Below, in pieces: positions 17,928 through 26,790 of a stretch of DNA of 64,000 nucleotides. The stretch is from M1-B18 sp048264125 (lineage in GTDB: Bacteria > Bacillota > Clostridia > Peptostreptococcales > Natronincolaceae): positions 248,001-312,000 of the forward strand of contig JBLXDM010000002.1 in the NCBI GenBank assembly GCA_048264125.1, read 5' to 3'. Every line of letters begins with the position of its first letter. Positions within the stretch are counted from its first letter, which is position 1. The notes under the pieces are model-generated. The model saw only the letters and a list, made by a program, of their open reading frames with translations. It did not search any database and was not told where the DNA came from. The position numbers and the translations under genes are program-made.

Positions 17928-18746
17928 TTAATTGTTGAATTCCGGCAAATATGCCTGTGGATCTACTGGCTTGCCATCCCGGATGACCTGAAAGTGAAGC
18001 AGCGGACCCTCAAGGGTTTTCACTGAGGCTGTTGTTCCAATTCCACTGATAATTTGTCCCTTACTTACTATAGCTCCTACCTTAACCATCGCATCGGTAG
18101 AAAGATTGCTATACCTAGTTATAGTATCCTCATCGTGTAATACAGAAATTGTTATTCCCATAATGGTATCATTTAAAACCTCAATTACCTCTCCATCCAA
18201 AGCAGCCCTTACAGGCGCACCTTCTTCTGCATGAATATCTATCCCCTTATGGGTGCTCCATTGCTCCAGTGTCTCATGATAGACGAGATGATCCTGTGCA
18301 AAGGGCAGTCCTAAGGTACCGACCACCGGCATAGACATTACTAGATTTGCCGAAGCCACTGTCTCATCGGTCTCCTCCGAGGAATTTTCCTCTGCATCAG
18401 TATTCTCCTCATTCTTCGGTATCGCTTCCTTGTCGCCTTCGGTAGTCTGAGGCTTAGTGCTCTCATTCTCCTCCTTAGCAGGCTTTGCTACCGTCTCACT
18501 GCTGCTATCCTCAGGCGCCTCAATGTTGCCCTCCACCAGAGTAACCTCCGGCTGGTCCTCCTCCAGTCTATTTGGAGTGTCCTCACCCACCAGTGGATCT
18601 TGATTTTGATTGGAAACCCAAACAGCAGTTACCGCTACTATACATACACATAGAAATAAAATAATATAAAACCCTTCCTTATCTAGAACATTGTATAAGG
18701 ATCTTTTTGATTTTTTCTTATCATCGTGATTGTTATCAAATGACAC
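17928..18746 (-). CDS. spoIIQ: SpoIIQ-like M23/LytM-domain membrane protein
   Basis: Forespore membrane protein that pairs with SpoIIIAH across the septal space and helps engulfment. It has one transmembrane helix (about 26-45 of a 272-residue product). A long Glu/Ser/Thr-rich linker follows, then a LytM domain. The first metal motif HKGID is present, but the second motif reads LLH instead of the usual HLH, so one catalytic His appears lost. SpoIIQ proteins range from active-looking to degenerate, so an inactive scaffold role is plausible. A longer frame starts at 18761, but GGAGGTG is spaced for the GTG at 18746. It lies directly downstream of spoIID. Confidence 0.9.
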   Translation of the reverse strand: MSFDNNHDDKKKSKRSLYNVLDKEGFYIILFLCVCIVAVTAVWVSNQNQDPLVGEDTPNRLEEDQPEVTLVEGNIEAPEDSSSETVAKPAKEENESTKPQTTEGDKEAIPKNEENTDAEENSSEETDETVASANLVMSMPVVGTLGLPFAQDHLVYHETLEQWSTHKGIDIHAEEGAPVRAALDGEVIEVLNDTIMGITISVLHDEDTITRYSNLSTDAMVKVGAIVSKGQIISGIGTTASVKTLEGPLLHFQVIRDGKPVDPQAYLPEFNN

Positions 18747-18816
18747 GACACCCACCTCCATTTGATATTATGACCCTTTGGCCAAAATTTATACAAATGT
18801 GGTGGGTAAATATATA

Positions 18817-19824
18817 CTACATATAGCTTTTTAGCTTACTTAAATCTATTCCCTGATAGTAATGCTTTAAAATTTCCTCATGGGTGGAGCCCCTCTCTGC
18901 CATACCATTGGCACCCCATTGACTCATTCCTACGCCATGCCCGTAGCCTTTAGTGGTAAATTCAACGCTATTACCCCTTACTGCAATTGTAAAGTCTGAG
19001 GACCTTAACTGAAATATATCCCTTACTTCAGAGCCCTTCAGCTCCTTATTCCCTATTTTAATTAGCTTTATGTTTCCCCCTATGCTTCTTTCCACAATAT
19101 TAATCTCTGATGCAATGCTGCTTTCCTTAATCGTAAAATCTGAATATCTGCCTTTAATAGAGCTAATAAAATCCTTTACGGCTACGGTTTTAGAATCCAC
19201 CAAAACCGGCGACCTCTCCTCATAGGGGCTGGATACACTTCTTAAATAGGGCAGAGCACTGACATATACATCCTCTGAATTCTCTGTCTGCCCACCACTG
19301 GTGGAATGATACAAGGGCTCTATAGGCTCCATGTTAAAGGTCATTATTTCTCCTGCTGTGGAGGCTACAGCCTCCTCAATTTTAGGCCAATAGTTATTTA
19401 TCCAGCTCTTTCCATGCCTATCCTCTAGCTCCTCCAGCGAAAGCCATTCCTGGCAATGCTGATGGTCGGTGCATAGGCTTGCCCCCGGGTGCTCAGGATT
19501 TTCTGTATCCTTAAATCTATTGATTTTCCATATGGCATAGGTTCTGGCAGCCACTGCCTGGGCCTTGATGGCCTCCACCTCAAAGCCTGCCGGAACCTCA
19601 GCTGCAACTACATTTTTTACATACTCCTCCAGATATAGCTCCATAATCTCTTCCGTTTTATGATTGTATACCTTAATTTTCATATCAGACTCAATGGTTA
19701 TATTCCCGTGGCTTGGCTGCTTGTCTATCAATGGAATATTAATATTGAAGGCAGTGATAATGATCAGTGGCAGTATCAACGTTGTCGCAATAAAGGCCAA
19801 AATGCCAAAAAAAATACCCTTCAT
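18817..19824 (-). CDS. spoIID: Stage II sporulation protein D (lytic transglycosylase)
   Basis: A 335-residue membrane-anchored enzyme that degrades septal peptidoglycan during engulfment. The N-terminal helix is near residues 4-27. The SpoIID domain includes YVKNVVAAEVPAGFEVEAIK (the catalytic Glu lies in this AAEVP region) and AVAARTYA. STSGGQTENSEDVY follows, and the C-terminal GYGHGVGMSQWGA signature is present. AAGGGG is 8 bases from the ATG at 19824; a GTG three codons earlier is less well placed. Order murA-spoIID-spoIIQ-spoIIID is conserved in endospore formers. Confidence 0.97.
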   Translation of the reverse strand: MKGIFFGILAFIATTLILPLIIITAFNINIPLIDKQPSHGNITIESDMKIKVYNHKTEEIMELYLEEYVKNVVAAEVPAGFEVEAIKAQAVAARTYAIWKINRFKDTENPEHPGASLCTDHQHCQEWLSLEELEDRHGKSWINNYWPKIEEAVASTAGEIMTFNMEPIEPLYHSTSGGQTENSEDVYVSALPYLRSVSSPYEERSPVLVDSKTVAVKDFISSIKGRYSDFTIKESSIASEINIVERSIGGNIKLIKIGNKELKGSEVRDIFQLRSSDFTIAVRGNSVEFTTKGYGHGVGMSQWGANGMAERGSTHEEILKHYYQGIDLSKLKSYM

Positions 19825-19927
19825 TTGTCGCACCCCTTATCAGTCAAATTATTATAAGGTATATGCTACAAAAAAAAGGTATAGAACTTTAGGAATTATT
19901 AAATCTTATTGAAGGCTATTTAGCTTT

Positions 19928-19998
19928 TTCATTATTCGTTATTCTCTATTCACTAAGTTTTTTTTAACTATTCATTATTCGTTATTCTCTATTCACTA
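19928..19998. repeat. Tandem 28-bp AT-rich direct repeat
   Basis: Two identical 28-base units (19928-19955 and 19971-19998), built from TATTC/GTTATTC heptad-like blocks and ending in TATTCACTA. Related fragments occur near 15058, 25861 and 53123. Confidence 0.7.
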
Positions 19999-20006
19999 AT
20001 TAGTTC

Positions 20007-21284
20007 CTATTCCTCGTCATCTTCCTCTGCGCTGTCTTCCCGGTATATGTTGGCACCGAGAGCTCTTAGCTTTTCTTCAATATCCACATAGCCCCTATCG
20101 ATATGCTTTGTATTGGATATTTCAGTTGTTCCTTCAGCCACTAGGCCTGTCAATATCAGAGCAGCACCTGCCCTTAGGTCTGTGGCCTTAACGGGGGCAC
20201 CAAGTAAATGAGGTCTTCCCTCAATAATAGCACTTCTACCTTCAATTTTAATATTTGCTCCCATTCTTTCCAGCTCTCTGATATGCATAAAACGATTTTC
20301 AAAAACCGTTTCTATAACCACGCTGGTCCCCTCTGCAATGCTTAGTAATGCCATAAACTGCGCCTGCATGTCAGTTGGGAAGCCCGGGTAAGGTAAGGTT
20401 TTGATATCGGCAGCCCTAGGACGTCCCTTGGAAATAACCCTTACACCATTGCCCTCTTCTACTACTTCTACATCACATTCCTTCAGCTTAGCAATCACCG
20501 GCTTCAAATGATCCACCAGCACATTGTCCACCAAAACATTGCCTCCCGTCATTGCAGCTGCTACCATATAGGTTCCTGCCTCTATCCTGTCGGGAATAAC
20601 GGAATGGATGGCTCCTGAAAGCTTCTCAACACCGTTTATCTTGATGGTATCTGTGCCTGCACCCATTATTTGAGCTCCCATTTTATTCAAGAAACTAGCT
20701 AAATCCGTTATCTCCGGCTCCTCTGCACAATTCTCGATAATAGTTTGGCCCTCTGCCAGGACTGCAGCCATCATTATGTTTTCTGTTGCACCTACGCTTG
20801 GAAAGTCAAGGTAGATCTTAGCTCCCTTGAGCTTCTTAGCCTTAGCCTCAACAAATCCATGACCCAATGTAATTTCTGCCCCCAAGGCCTTAAAGCCCTT
20901 GAGATGGAGGTCAATAGGTCTAGTGCCTATTGCACAGCCCCCCGGCATAGAGATTCTTGCCTCTCCCATTCTTGCCAATAAAGGCCCCATAACCAGAAAG
21001 GATGCCCGCATCTTTCTTATCAACTCGTAGGGCGCTTCAAAATTATCTAAGCTTGAAGCATTTACTTCTATCCTATCTCTATCAATTCTCTTGAGATCAG
21101 CTCCAAGACAAGCCAACACCTCACAGATTACATCTACGTCATTTAAATCTGGTACTTCCTCCAATACACATTTTTCAGTAGATAGCAGACTGGCTGCTAA
21201 AATAGGTAATACTGAATTTTTCGCTCCACTAACTCTAACAGTACCGGTTAAAGGCGGACTCTTATGAATAACTATTTTGCCCAA
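20007..21284 (-). CDS. murA: UDP-N-acetylglucosamine 1-carboxyvinyltransferase MurA
   Basis: First committed enzyme of peptidoglycan synthesis, transferring enolpyruvate from PEP to UDP-GlcNAc. It has 425 residues. The fosfomycin-target cysteine is Cys117 in MPGGCAIGTRPIDLH. SGAKNSVLP (19-27) near the N-terminus and FPTDMQAQFMAL near 312 are typical. It ends in an unusually acidic tail (SAEEDDEE). It is adjacent to ywmB and spoIID, corresponding to B. subtilis murAA. A tandem AT repeat lies in the gap to spoIID. Confidence 0.97.
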   Translation of the reverse strand: MGKIVIHKSPPLTGTVRVSGAKNSVLPILAASLLSTEKCVLEEVPDLNDVDVICEVLACLGADLKRIDRDRIEVNASSLDNFEAPYELIRKMRASFLVMGPLLARMGEARISMPGGCAIGTRPIDLHLKGFKALGAEITLGHGFVEAKAKKLKGAKIYLDFPSVGATENIMMAAVLAEGQTIIENCAEEPEITDLASFLNKMGAQIMGAGTDTIKINGVEKLSGAIHSVIPDRIEAGTYMVAAAMTGGNVLVDNVLVDHLKPVIAKLKECDVEVVEEGNGVRVISKGRPRAADIKTLPYPGFPTDMQAQFMALLSIAEGTSVVIETVFENRFMHIRELERMGANIKIEGRSAIIEGRPHLLGAPVKATDLRAGAALILTGLVAEGTTEISNTKHIDRGYVDIEEKLRALGANIYREDSAEEDDEE

Positions 21285-21332
21285 AACTAGTTCCTCGCTT
21301 TCGAAATACCATGAGTTGACCCCATTGATTTT

Positions 21333-22163
21333 TTAGTAGGTATAGGTTATTAAGGGTGTTGCAATCCACAAATAGGTTTTATCATCATACTCACTATATC
21401 TGCTTGCAGCCTGTAGATTTACTGTTTTGTTTAAATACTGTATATTTTGCGTTATCAAAGGTGAATACATGGTGGTACTATAATATGTTTTATCAGCAAT
21501 TTCGTCTACTTTTCTTGCCATAGCCGTCCTTGTAATCGCCTTGATTGCCCTCTGCACCTCAGTGTTGCTTAGTTTCCCACTACGATAACCTACTATACCT
21601 ATAGTAGATTCTATCCTATTACCATATACTTCTAAAATTGCTTTGTTTTGATAATTTTTCTCTACTATATCTTTATATCCTTTATTTTTTACGATGTCAA
21701 TAATAATATGTGATTCTTTATCTCCATCTAAATTTATGGAATATACGATAACGACAATGCTTTCTCCCTCTTTACCTACTACACTTGCCGTAATTTGGTT
21801 GTAGCCAATATCTGTATTTTTATGAATATAAATACTATCCTCCGAAAAATCCTCTTCAAAGAATAATGGCTCGTAATACTCCTGATTTTCTATTATTACC
21901 TCTTTTCCGCTTATTTCAAGCTTCCTCAACAGCTCCTTCTGTATTACCTCCATTTCCTTCATTTCCAGAAAGGTTTCCTCCAGGTAAAGTATTGTATTGA
22001 TATTTCCCTCCATAAAATCAAAGCCTGTTGCCTCAAAGGCTTCTATAATCACATTTTCCTCCATAGTCCTTGAAGCTGCAGATTTTTTGATATCCACCGC
22101 CGAAGAATTTAATGCTCCCAACGCAAATGATAGAATGATTGCAATTACTAATGCTCTTTTCAC
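21333..22163 (-). CDS. YwmB-like secreted protein (DUF1779 family)
   Basis: A 276-residue protein with an N-terminal signal sequence (MKRALVIAIILSFALGALNS). It is recognised as YwmB-like from its position directly upstream of murA and from the C-terminal pattern ending LWIATPLITYTY. Function is unknown; the family is restricted to Firmicutes and was called TATA-box-binding-like by structural similarity. A longer frame begins at ATG 22184, but GGGAGG is 8 bases from the GTG at 22163 and that start gives a clean signal peptide. Confidence 0.75.
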   Translation of the reverse strand: MKRALVIAIILSFALGALNSSAVDIKKSAASRTMEENVIIEAFEATGFDFMEGNINTILYLEETFLEMKEMEVIQKELLRKLEISGKEVIIENQEYYEPLFFEEDFSEDSIYIHKNTDIGYNQITASVVGKEGESIVVIVYSINLDGDKESHIIIDIVKNKGYKDIVEKNYQNKAILEVYGNRIESTIGIVGYRSGKLSNTEVQRAIKAITRTAMARKVDEIADKTYYSTTMYSPLITQNIQYLNKTVNLQAASRYSEYDDKTYLWIATPLITYTY

Positions 22164-22303
22164 CTTATAATCCTCCCATGTCATAAATAGTAAAAGAGAA
22201 GAGCGCTAAGCATGTACATGGATGTTAAAGGGGGACAAAAAACATCAAATTTACAACTTACTCTCTTCTCTTTGTATTTTAATTATTGACAGTAGCCATG
22301 GGG

Positions 22304-22332
22304 GATATACATTTAAAACAAAAAAATTGCAA
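22304..22332 (-). promoter_or_regulatory. Candidate promoter for the ywmB-murA group
   Basis: On the minus strand: TTGCAA, a 17-base spacer, then TATATC. It lies about 140 bases before the ywmB start, at the edge of the palindromic repeat. The -10 is imperfect. Confidence 0.35.
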
Positions 22333-22516
22333 TACGTCAGGGTCTCGGCTATTCGTAGTGACGAAGCAGGTGGGGGCTTTTCACCTCTCCAGACTGATCA
22401 AAAGTCTTCAGATGCAAGGAACAAGAATAACCGAGGACCGCAGCGTATGCTATTAATACGTAAGGGTCTCGGTTAATCGAAGTGACGAAGCAGATGAGGG
22501 CTTTTCATCAGTCTGG
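22331..22516. repeat. 128-bp palindromic repeat unit plus a half copy
   Basis: Unit 22389-22516 is a long imperfect palindrome. Its ends are CCAGACTGATCAAAAGTC and the complement of CCAGACTGATGAAAAGCC, with inner arms ACCGAGGACC and GGGTCTCGGT. Bases 22331-22388 repeat about half of it in direct orientation: the AGTGACGAAGCAG core is shared by the segments starting near 22340 and 22463. The terminal hairpins differ by paired substitutions (GGTG..CACC against GATGA..TCATC). The outer arm overlaps the last three codons of yueI. Confidence 0.75.
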
Positions 22517-23065
22517 CGTTAGGATGCCATCCACCTTGTCCCTATCACAAGCCCCACATTTTATCCCTATCATTTTATCTCCAAAGCTGATTTTATCAAA
22601 GAACTGCAGATACTCAGGATATTCCTCTGATATTTCACTATAGCACTTGGTGCATAGCTTTTTATTTCTTAACCCCTTGTATTTCTGTGGGAGTAGTTTG
22701 ACTTGAGGCTCTACAGCTTCTCTGTTTACAGCATGACGACTGGCTACTACTACACCCATTGCGCCATCAAAATCTGTGTTTACAGATTTATACTCACAAT
22801 TTAATTTTTTAGCCAGACGCATGTAGTCGGCAATTATATCGGGGGGGAGGCTGTTGTTTACTATTAGCATCTCTGCCTGTTGATCCTCCATTGCTTTTTC
22901 TATATGTACGATTGACTCTATTTGTGTAGCGGTTTTCAGAGAAATTCCCATGATTATTCTTTCTCTGAACTCCCCTAGCCATTTTTTCTTTTCCTCCGGC
23001 TTTATTTCAGGCACACCCCTCAAGGCATATTCGACCGTTCTTTCGAGATTTGTTTTATCATCCAT
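22508..23065 (-). CDS. yueI: YueI family protein (DUF1694)
   Basis: A 185-residue cytosolic protein of unknown function. The segment NLERTVEYALRGVPEIKPEEK near the N-terminus and WLGEFRERI are typical of the YueI family; the centre has the L7Ae-like pattern AEMLIVNNSLPPDI. The C-terminus holds two cysteine pairs (CTKC and CGAC), probably a small zinc ribbon. GGGAGG is 7 bases before the ATG at 23065. Its stop codon falls within the arm of a palindromic repeat, so the last residues (TPD) are encoded by repeat sequence. Confidence 0.85.
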   Translation of the reverse strand: MDDKTNLERTVEYALRGVPEIKPEEKKKWLGEFRERIIMGISLKTATQIESIVHIEKAMEDQQAEMLIVNNSLPPDIIADYMRLAKKLNCEYKSVNTDFDGAMGVVVASRHAVNREAVEPQVKLLPQKYKGLRNKKLCTKCYSEISEEYPEYLQFFDKISFGDKMIGIKCGACDRDKVDGILTPD

Positions 23066-23270
23066 AGACTTACCTCCCATTTATATTAACCTATTTATTA
23101 TAATAGCTTTAGTCCTTACATACAATTACTATTGGCAGGTTATGTATCTTCACCACCCTAAAATATTTCTTTCTACCTTCATTAGTTTTAAAATACCCTA
23201 AAGCTTTCTATTTATTCGCCATAGACAGATGCACAGAAGATATACCTGCTGATTTTTAATCAGTTTTATT

Positions 23271-23382
23271 CTAGGGCTAATATCATTTAAAACCATTTAA
23301 ATTGGCCCGTGAGGCACTAAGTAGGAAACTTTTGACTTTGTATAAACCTACTGCTCATCTTTACTATGCAAATTCCTTGATT
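23271..23382. repeat. MITE-like repeat, copy C (left arm truncated)
   Basis: Begins at the conserved CTAGGGCTAA centre and retains the right arm (GGCACTAAGTAGGAAACTTT, then TTGTATAAAC). It ends at the outer GCAAATTCCTTGATT. The left arm is absent. It lies between divergent yueI and the NusG-II gene. Confidence 0.75.
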
Positions 23383-23392
23383 GTTAAAGGAA

Positions 23393-23421
23393 TTGAATAT
23401 TTTATGTAAATGGTTTATAAT
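23393..23421 (+). promoter_or_regulatory. Sigma-A-type promoter
   Basis: TTGAAT, exactly 17 bases, TATAAT. It begins 11 bases beyond the end of MITE copy C and lies about 50 bases before the ATG of the NusG-II gene. Confidence 0.75.
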
Positions 23422-23469
23422 GAGTATATTATGTCCTGTAGTGATAGTAATAATTTTGGAGGTACTCAT

Positions 23470-23886
23470 ATGAAATTTATGACTAAAGCAGACAAGCTGT
23501 TGATTATTATCTTAATACTTGCCAGTATTTCATCTATATATGCCGTTCCAGCTTTACTGTCAAAGCCAATGGAGGGTAAGCATGTAGTGGTAAACCTCAA
23601 TGAAAGAGAAATATATAGAACAGAGCTGCAGCCGGGCAATGAATCAGAATTCTTTGAATTTGATTTCGAGTATAGCGGCAAGGCGTATACCGGCAAGCTG
23701 GAAATGAAGGACGGTAGTGTAAAGCTGCACAGGCTTCCGGAAGAAATATCTCCCCTTGCCATACACACGGAGATGGGCTGGATTAGCGAATCCTATGAGT
23801 TTATCTTGTGCCTGCCTATAAAGCTGATGGTGGTAATAGAAGATTATAATTCGGAGGACAGTGATTTTGATTTTATAGCCCGTTAA
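23470..23886 (+). CDS. NusG domain II-containing membrane-anchored protein
   Basis: A 138-residue protein with an N-terminal membrane helix (about 8-29, LLIIILILASISSIYAV) and an extracytoplasmic NusG_II-type beta domain (VVNLNEREIYRTEL ... LPEEISPLAIHTEMGWI). Such proteins are common in Firmicutes, sometimes near respiratory or FMN-transfer genes; their function is not established. GGAGG is 7 bases from the ATG at 23470. It is monocistronic and ends in a bidirectional terminator shared with atpC. Confidence 0.85.
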   Translation: MKFMTKADKLLIIILILASISSIYAVPALLSKPMEGKHVVVNLNEREIYRTELQPGNESEFFEFDFEYSGKAYTGKLEMKDGSVKLHRLPEEISPLAIHTEMGWISESYEFILCLPIKLMVVIEDYNSEDSDFDFIAR

Positions 23887-23895
23887 TAATTCAAT

Positions 23896-23933
23896 AAAAA
23901 ATGCCTGATGAAAAAACTTCATCAGGCATTTTT
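23896..23933. terminator. Bidirectional terminator between the NusG-II gene and atpC
   Basis: Stem ATGCCTGATGAA/TTCATCAGGCAT flanked by A and T runs on both sides, so it can end transcription from either strand. Confidence 0.92.
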
Positions 23934-24338
23934 CTATCTCTTTTGAGCTGTATTGATACGATTTAAAGCCTTATTTAATGCTATTTCAGCCCTCATGGTA
24001 TCAATCTCACCACCGGGGGCCTTTAGGCGAGTTTCTGCTCTTTCCTTAGCCCTTTCAGCACGATTAATATCAATTTCTTCAGGCCATTCTGCAGCATCAG
24101 TCATAATTACTGTTTTAGTTCGCTCTACATAAACAAAGCCACCCGCAATAGCTGCTTCCCTAGTAGTTCCATCACTCTTAAGCTTTATAGTCCCGACGCT
24201 TAAAGGAGTTACAAGCGGGATATGGTTTCTTAGAATACCCATATCTCCATCTATCGTACGAACTACTGCCATCTCTATTTCTTCATCGAAGAAAGTTTTT
24301 GTAGGGGTTATTATCTGGAGATGAAACTTTGAAGCCAT
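23934..24338 (-). CDS. atpC: ATP synthase epsilon subunit
   Basis: A 134-residue F1 central-stalk subunit that couples rotation and restrains ATP hydrolysis. It has the N-terminal beta sandwich (FHLQIITPTKTFFDEEIEM, then GDMGILRNHIPLVTPL) and the C-terminal helix pair with ERAETRLKAP. The GTG right after the atpD stop is in frame, but the ATG at 24338 is better spaced from GTAGGTG. It is the last gene of the atp operon and is followed by a terminator. Confidence 0.96.
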   Translation of the reverse strand: MASKFHLQIITPTKTFFDEEIEMAVVRTIDGDMGILRNHIPLVTPLSVGTIKLKSDGTTREAAIAGGFVYVERTKTVIMTDAAEWPEEIDINRAERAKERAETRLKAPGGEIDTMRAEIALNKALNRINTAQKR

Positions 24339-24347
24339 CTCAATCAC

Positions 24348-25742
24348 CTACTTCCCTTTAGCTTTTTCAACCGCCTCGTCAATACTACCTACATAAAGGA
24401 AAGCTGATTCCGGAAGAGCATCATGCTTACCTTCTAATATTTCTTTAAAGCCCCTGATTGTCTCTGCAACCGGAACGTATTTACCCTCCATACCAGTGAA
24501 TTGCTCTGCTACATGGAAGGGCTGGGATAGGAATCTCTGAATTTTTCTTGCTCTAGAAACAGTCAATTTATCCTCGTCGGATAATTCATCCATACCAAGA
24601 ATTGCAATAATATCCTGAAGCTCCTTATATCTTTGAAGCACCTGCTGCACGCCACGAGCTACCTCGTAATGCTGCTGGCCTACTATAACCGGGTCAAGTA
24701 TACGGGAGTTGGAATCCAATGGGTCAACCGCTGGATAAATACCTAACTCAGATATTTGACGAGAAAGTACAGTAGTTGCATCCAAGTGGGCGAAGGTTGT
24801 AGCAGGAGCCGGGTCAGTTAAGTCATCGGCAGGCACATATACAGCCTGAACTGATGTAATAGATCCCTTCTTAGTTGATGTAATACGCTCCTGTAAAGCA
24901 CCCATCTCGGTGGCCAATGTAGGCTGGTAGCCAACGGCACTAGGCATACGGCCCAATAACGCTGAAACCTCACTACCTGCCTGTGTAAATCTGAATATAT
25001 TATCAATAAATAATAATACGTCCTGACCCTCATGATCTCTAAAGTGCTCAGCCATTGTAAGGCCTGTCAGACCAACACGCATCCTTGCTCCAGGAGGCTC
25101 ATTCATCTGTCCGTAAACAAGTGAAAGCTTGTCAATAACTCCTGACTCAATCATTTCATTATAGAGGTCATTACCCTCTCTGGTTCTTTCACCAACTCCG
25201 GCAAAAACTGAAAGACCACCATGCTCCTTAGCTATATTGTTGATAAGCTCAAGAATCAATACGGTTTTACCAACACCAGCTCCACCGAACAAGCCTATCT
25301 TTCCACCCTTTAGATAAGGCGCAATAAGGTCAACTACCTTTATGCCTGTTTCTAATATTTCAGTTGATGTCTCCTGCTCCTCGAAGCTTGGAGCAGGCCT
25401 ATGAATCGGAGAGCTGAACTCAGTTATTACAGGCTCCTTTTCATCAACTGGCTCACCTAAAACGTTAAAGATTCTACCTAGAGTAGCACGTCCTACAGGA
25501 ACAGTAATTGCTCTGCCTGTATCCTCGGCCTCCATACCTCTTACCAATCCATCTGTAGAGCTCATAGCAATACATCTAACCGTATCGTCACCAGTATGCT
25601 GAGACACCTCAACAGTAACTGTATGATCAGTACCCTTTATTACTATGGCATTCAACAAAGCCGGCAGACTCTCTCTCTCAAAACGTATATCTACAACCGG
25701 TCCAATAATCTGGACCACCTTACCGACACTTCCTTGGGCCAT
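24348..25742 (-). CDS. atpD: ATP synthase beta subunit
   Basis: A 464-residue catalytic subunit of F1. Walker A GGAGVGKT is at 153-160 and the catalytic Glu in GERTREG follows near 181-187. The DELSDED loop near 394-400 contacts gamma. AAGGAGG precedes the ATG. An in-operon gap of about 150 bases to atpG contains heptad-like ATTCACTATT repeats, which is unusual inside this operon. Confidence 0.98.
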   Translation of the reverse strand: MAQGSVGKVVQIIGPVVDIRFERESLPALLNAIVIKGTDHTVTVEVSQHTGDDTVRCIAMSSTDGLVRGMEAEDTGRAITVPVGRATLGRIFNVLGEPVDEKEPVITEFSSPIHRPAPSFEEQETSTEILETGIKVVDLIAPYLKGGKIGLFGGAGVGKTVLILELINNIAKEHGGLSVFAGVGERTREGNDLYNEMIESGVIDKLSLVYGQMNEPPGARMRVGLTGLTMAEHFRDHEGQDVLLFIDNIFRFTQAGSEVSALLGRMPSAVGYQPTLATEMGALQERITSTKKGSITSVQAVYVPADDLTDPAPATTFAHLDATTVLSRQISELGIYPAVDPLDSNSRILDPVIVGQQHYEVARGVQQVLQRYKELQDIIAILGMDELSDEDKLTVSRARKIQRFLSQPFHVAEQFTGMEGKYVPVAETIRGFKEILEGKHDALPESAFLYVGSIDEAVEKAKGK

Positions 25743-25860
25743 TATTTAACCTCCTTTTGCAGTAAGGCCGAATCAAGCATTAATAATTAATTGTTAAAAG
25801 TGTTTCTTAATTAAAAAACTTGTCATTCCTTTACTGCTTTTCATATTACTCTTTTGATTT

Positions 25861-25895
25861 TTCATTCCACTATTCTTTATTCACTATTCACTATT
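25861..25895. repeat. Heptad-type AT repeat between atpG and atpD
   Basis: A run of TATTC/CACTATT blocks, related to the 28-base tandem repeat at 19.9 kb. Confidence 0.5.
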
Positions 25896-26754
25896 ATTTT
25901 AGCGCTTCTGCTCCACCAACGATTTCTGCAATCTCTTGGGTAATAGAAGCCTGTCTAGCCCTGTTATACTGAAGCTTCAATGAGCTAATCATTTCCTCAG
26001 CATTGTCAGTGGCATTTTCCATCGCTACCCTTCTGGCTGCCTGTTCACTGGTGGCTGATTCCACCATCGCACCATATATCATGCTGTCTATATACTTTGG
26101 CACCAGATAATCTAAGACCACCTCAGGAGAGGGCTCATAGGTTATATTGGTTCTCTTTGCGTCGCCATTTCCCTCTGTATCAACCTCTAAAGGCAAAAGT
26201 CTAATAACCTTTTGAATCTGGTTGATGGTACTGACAAATTCGGTATATACGAGATACACCTCGTCCACCAGCTCCTGCTTGTACAAGTCCGTGCTTAGCC
26301 TGCCTATTTTTTGAGCAACTGCAAAGGATGGATTTTCCGACACATGAACAAATTCACCGTCTAGATCATAATGCCTCTTCTTGAAGAAATCCCTTCCCTT
26401 TGTACCTACTGCGATGACAGACCTTTGGGCCTTGTCCTCCATATGGCTGATGGCAGCCTTTATAATGTTGGAGTTATATCCCCCAGCAAGGCCTCTATCT
26501 GCAGTAATAACAATATATCCGGATTTCTTAATCTCTCTTGAGGTTAGGTATTCATGCTTTATACCCTTTGTATTTTGTACAATGTCACTGATGGTGTTAC
26601 CCATAGTCTCGAAATAATACTTAGTCTTCTCTAAGCTTTCCTTAGCCTTTCGAAGCTTCGCAGAGGACACCAGCTCCATTGCCTTAGTAATTTGCTTTGT
26701 ACTATTAACACTCTTTATACGTCTTTTTATATCCCGCATTCCAAGTCCAGCCAA
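25894..26754 (-). CDS. atpG: ATP synthase gamma subunit
   Basis: The rotor shaft of F1, 286 residues. The N-terminal coiled-coil helix is MRDIKRRIKSVNSTKQITKA followed by MELVSSAKLRKA. The C-terminal helix SLKLQYNRARQASITQEI, then EIVGGAEAL, is diagnostic. GGAGG is 7 bases from a TTG at 26754, which I take as the start; the ATG five codons in would be an alternative. Confidence 0.97.
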   Translation of the reverse strand: MAGLGMRDIKRRIKSVNSTKQITKAMELVSSAKLRKAKESLEKTKYYFETMGNTISDIVQNTKGIKHEYLTSREIKKSGYIVITADRGLAGGYNSNIIKAAISHMEDKAQRSVIAVGTKGRDFFKKRHYDLDGEFVHVSENPSFAVAQKIGRLSTDLYKQELVDEVYLVYTEFVSTINQIQKVIRLLPLEVDTEGNGDAKRTNITYEPSPEVVLDYLVPKYIDSMIYGAMVESATSEQAARRVAMENATDNAEEMISSLKLQYNRARQASITQEIAEIVGGAEALK

Positions 26755-26790
26755 AATCTCACCTCCCGGTTAAAGCAGCCAAAAGTAAAA

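Noticed and set aside
19921..20000. Possible CRISPR array
   Set aside because: Only two units with a 15-base AT spacer, no cas genes and heptad-like internal structure.
22222..22476. 84-codon plus-strand frame
   Set aside because: Lies inside the palindromic repeat region; its translation is repeat-derived and has no family signature.
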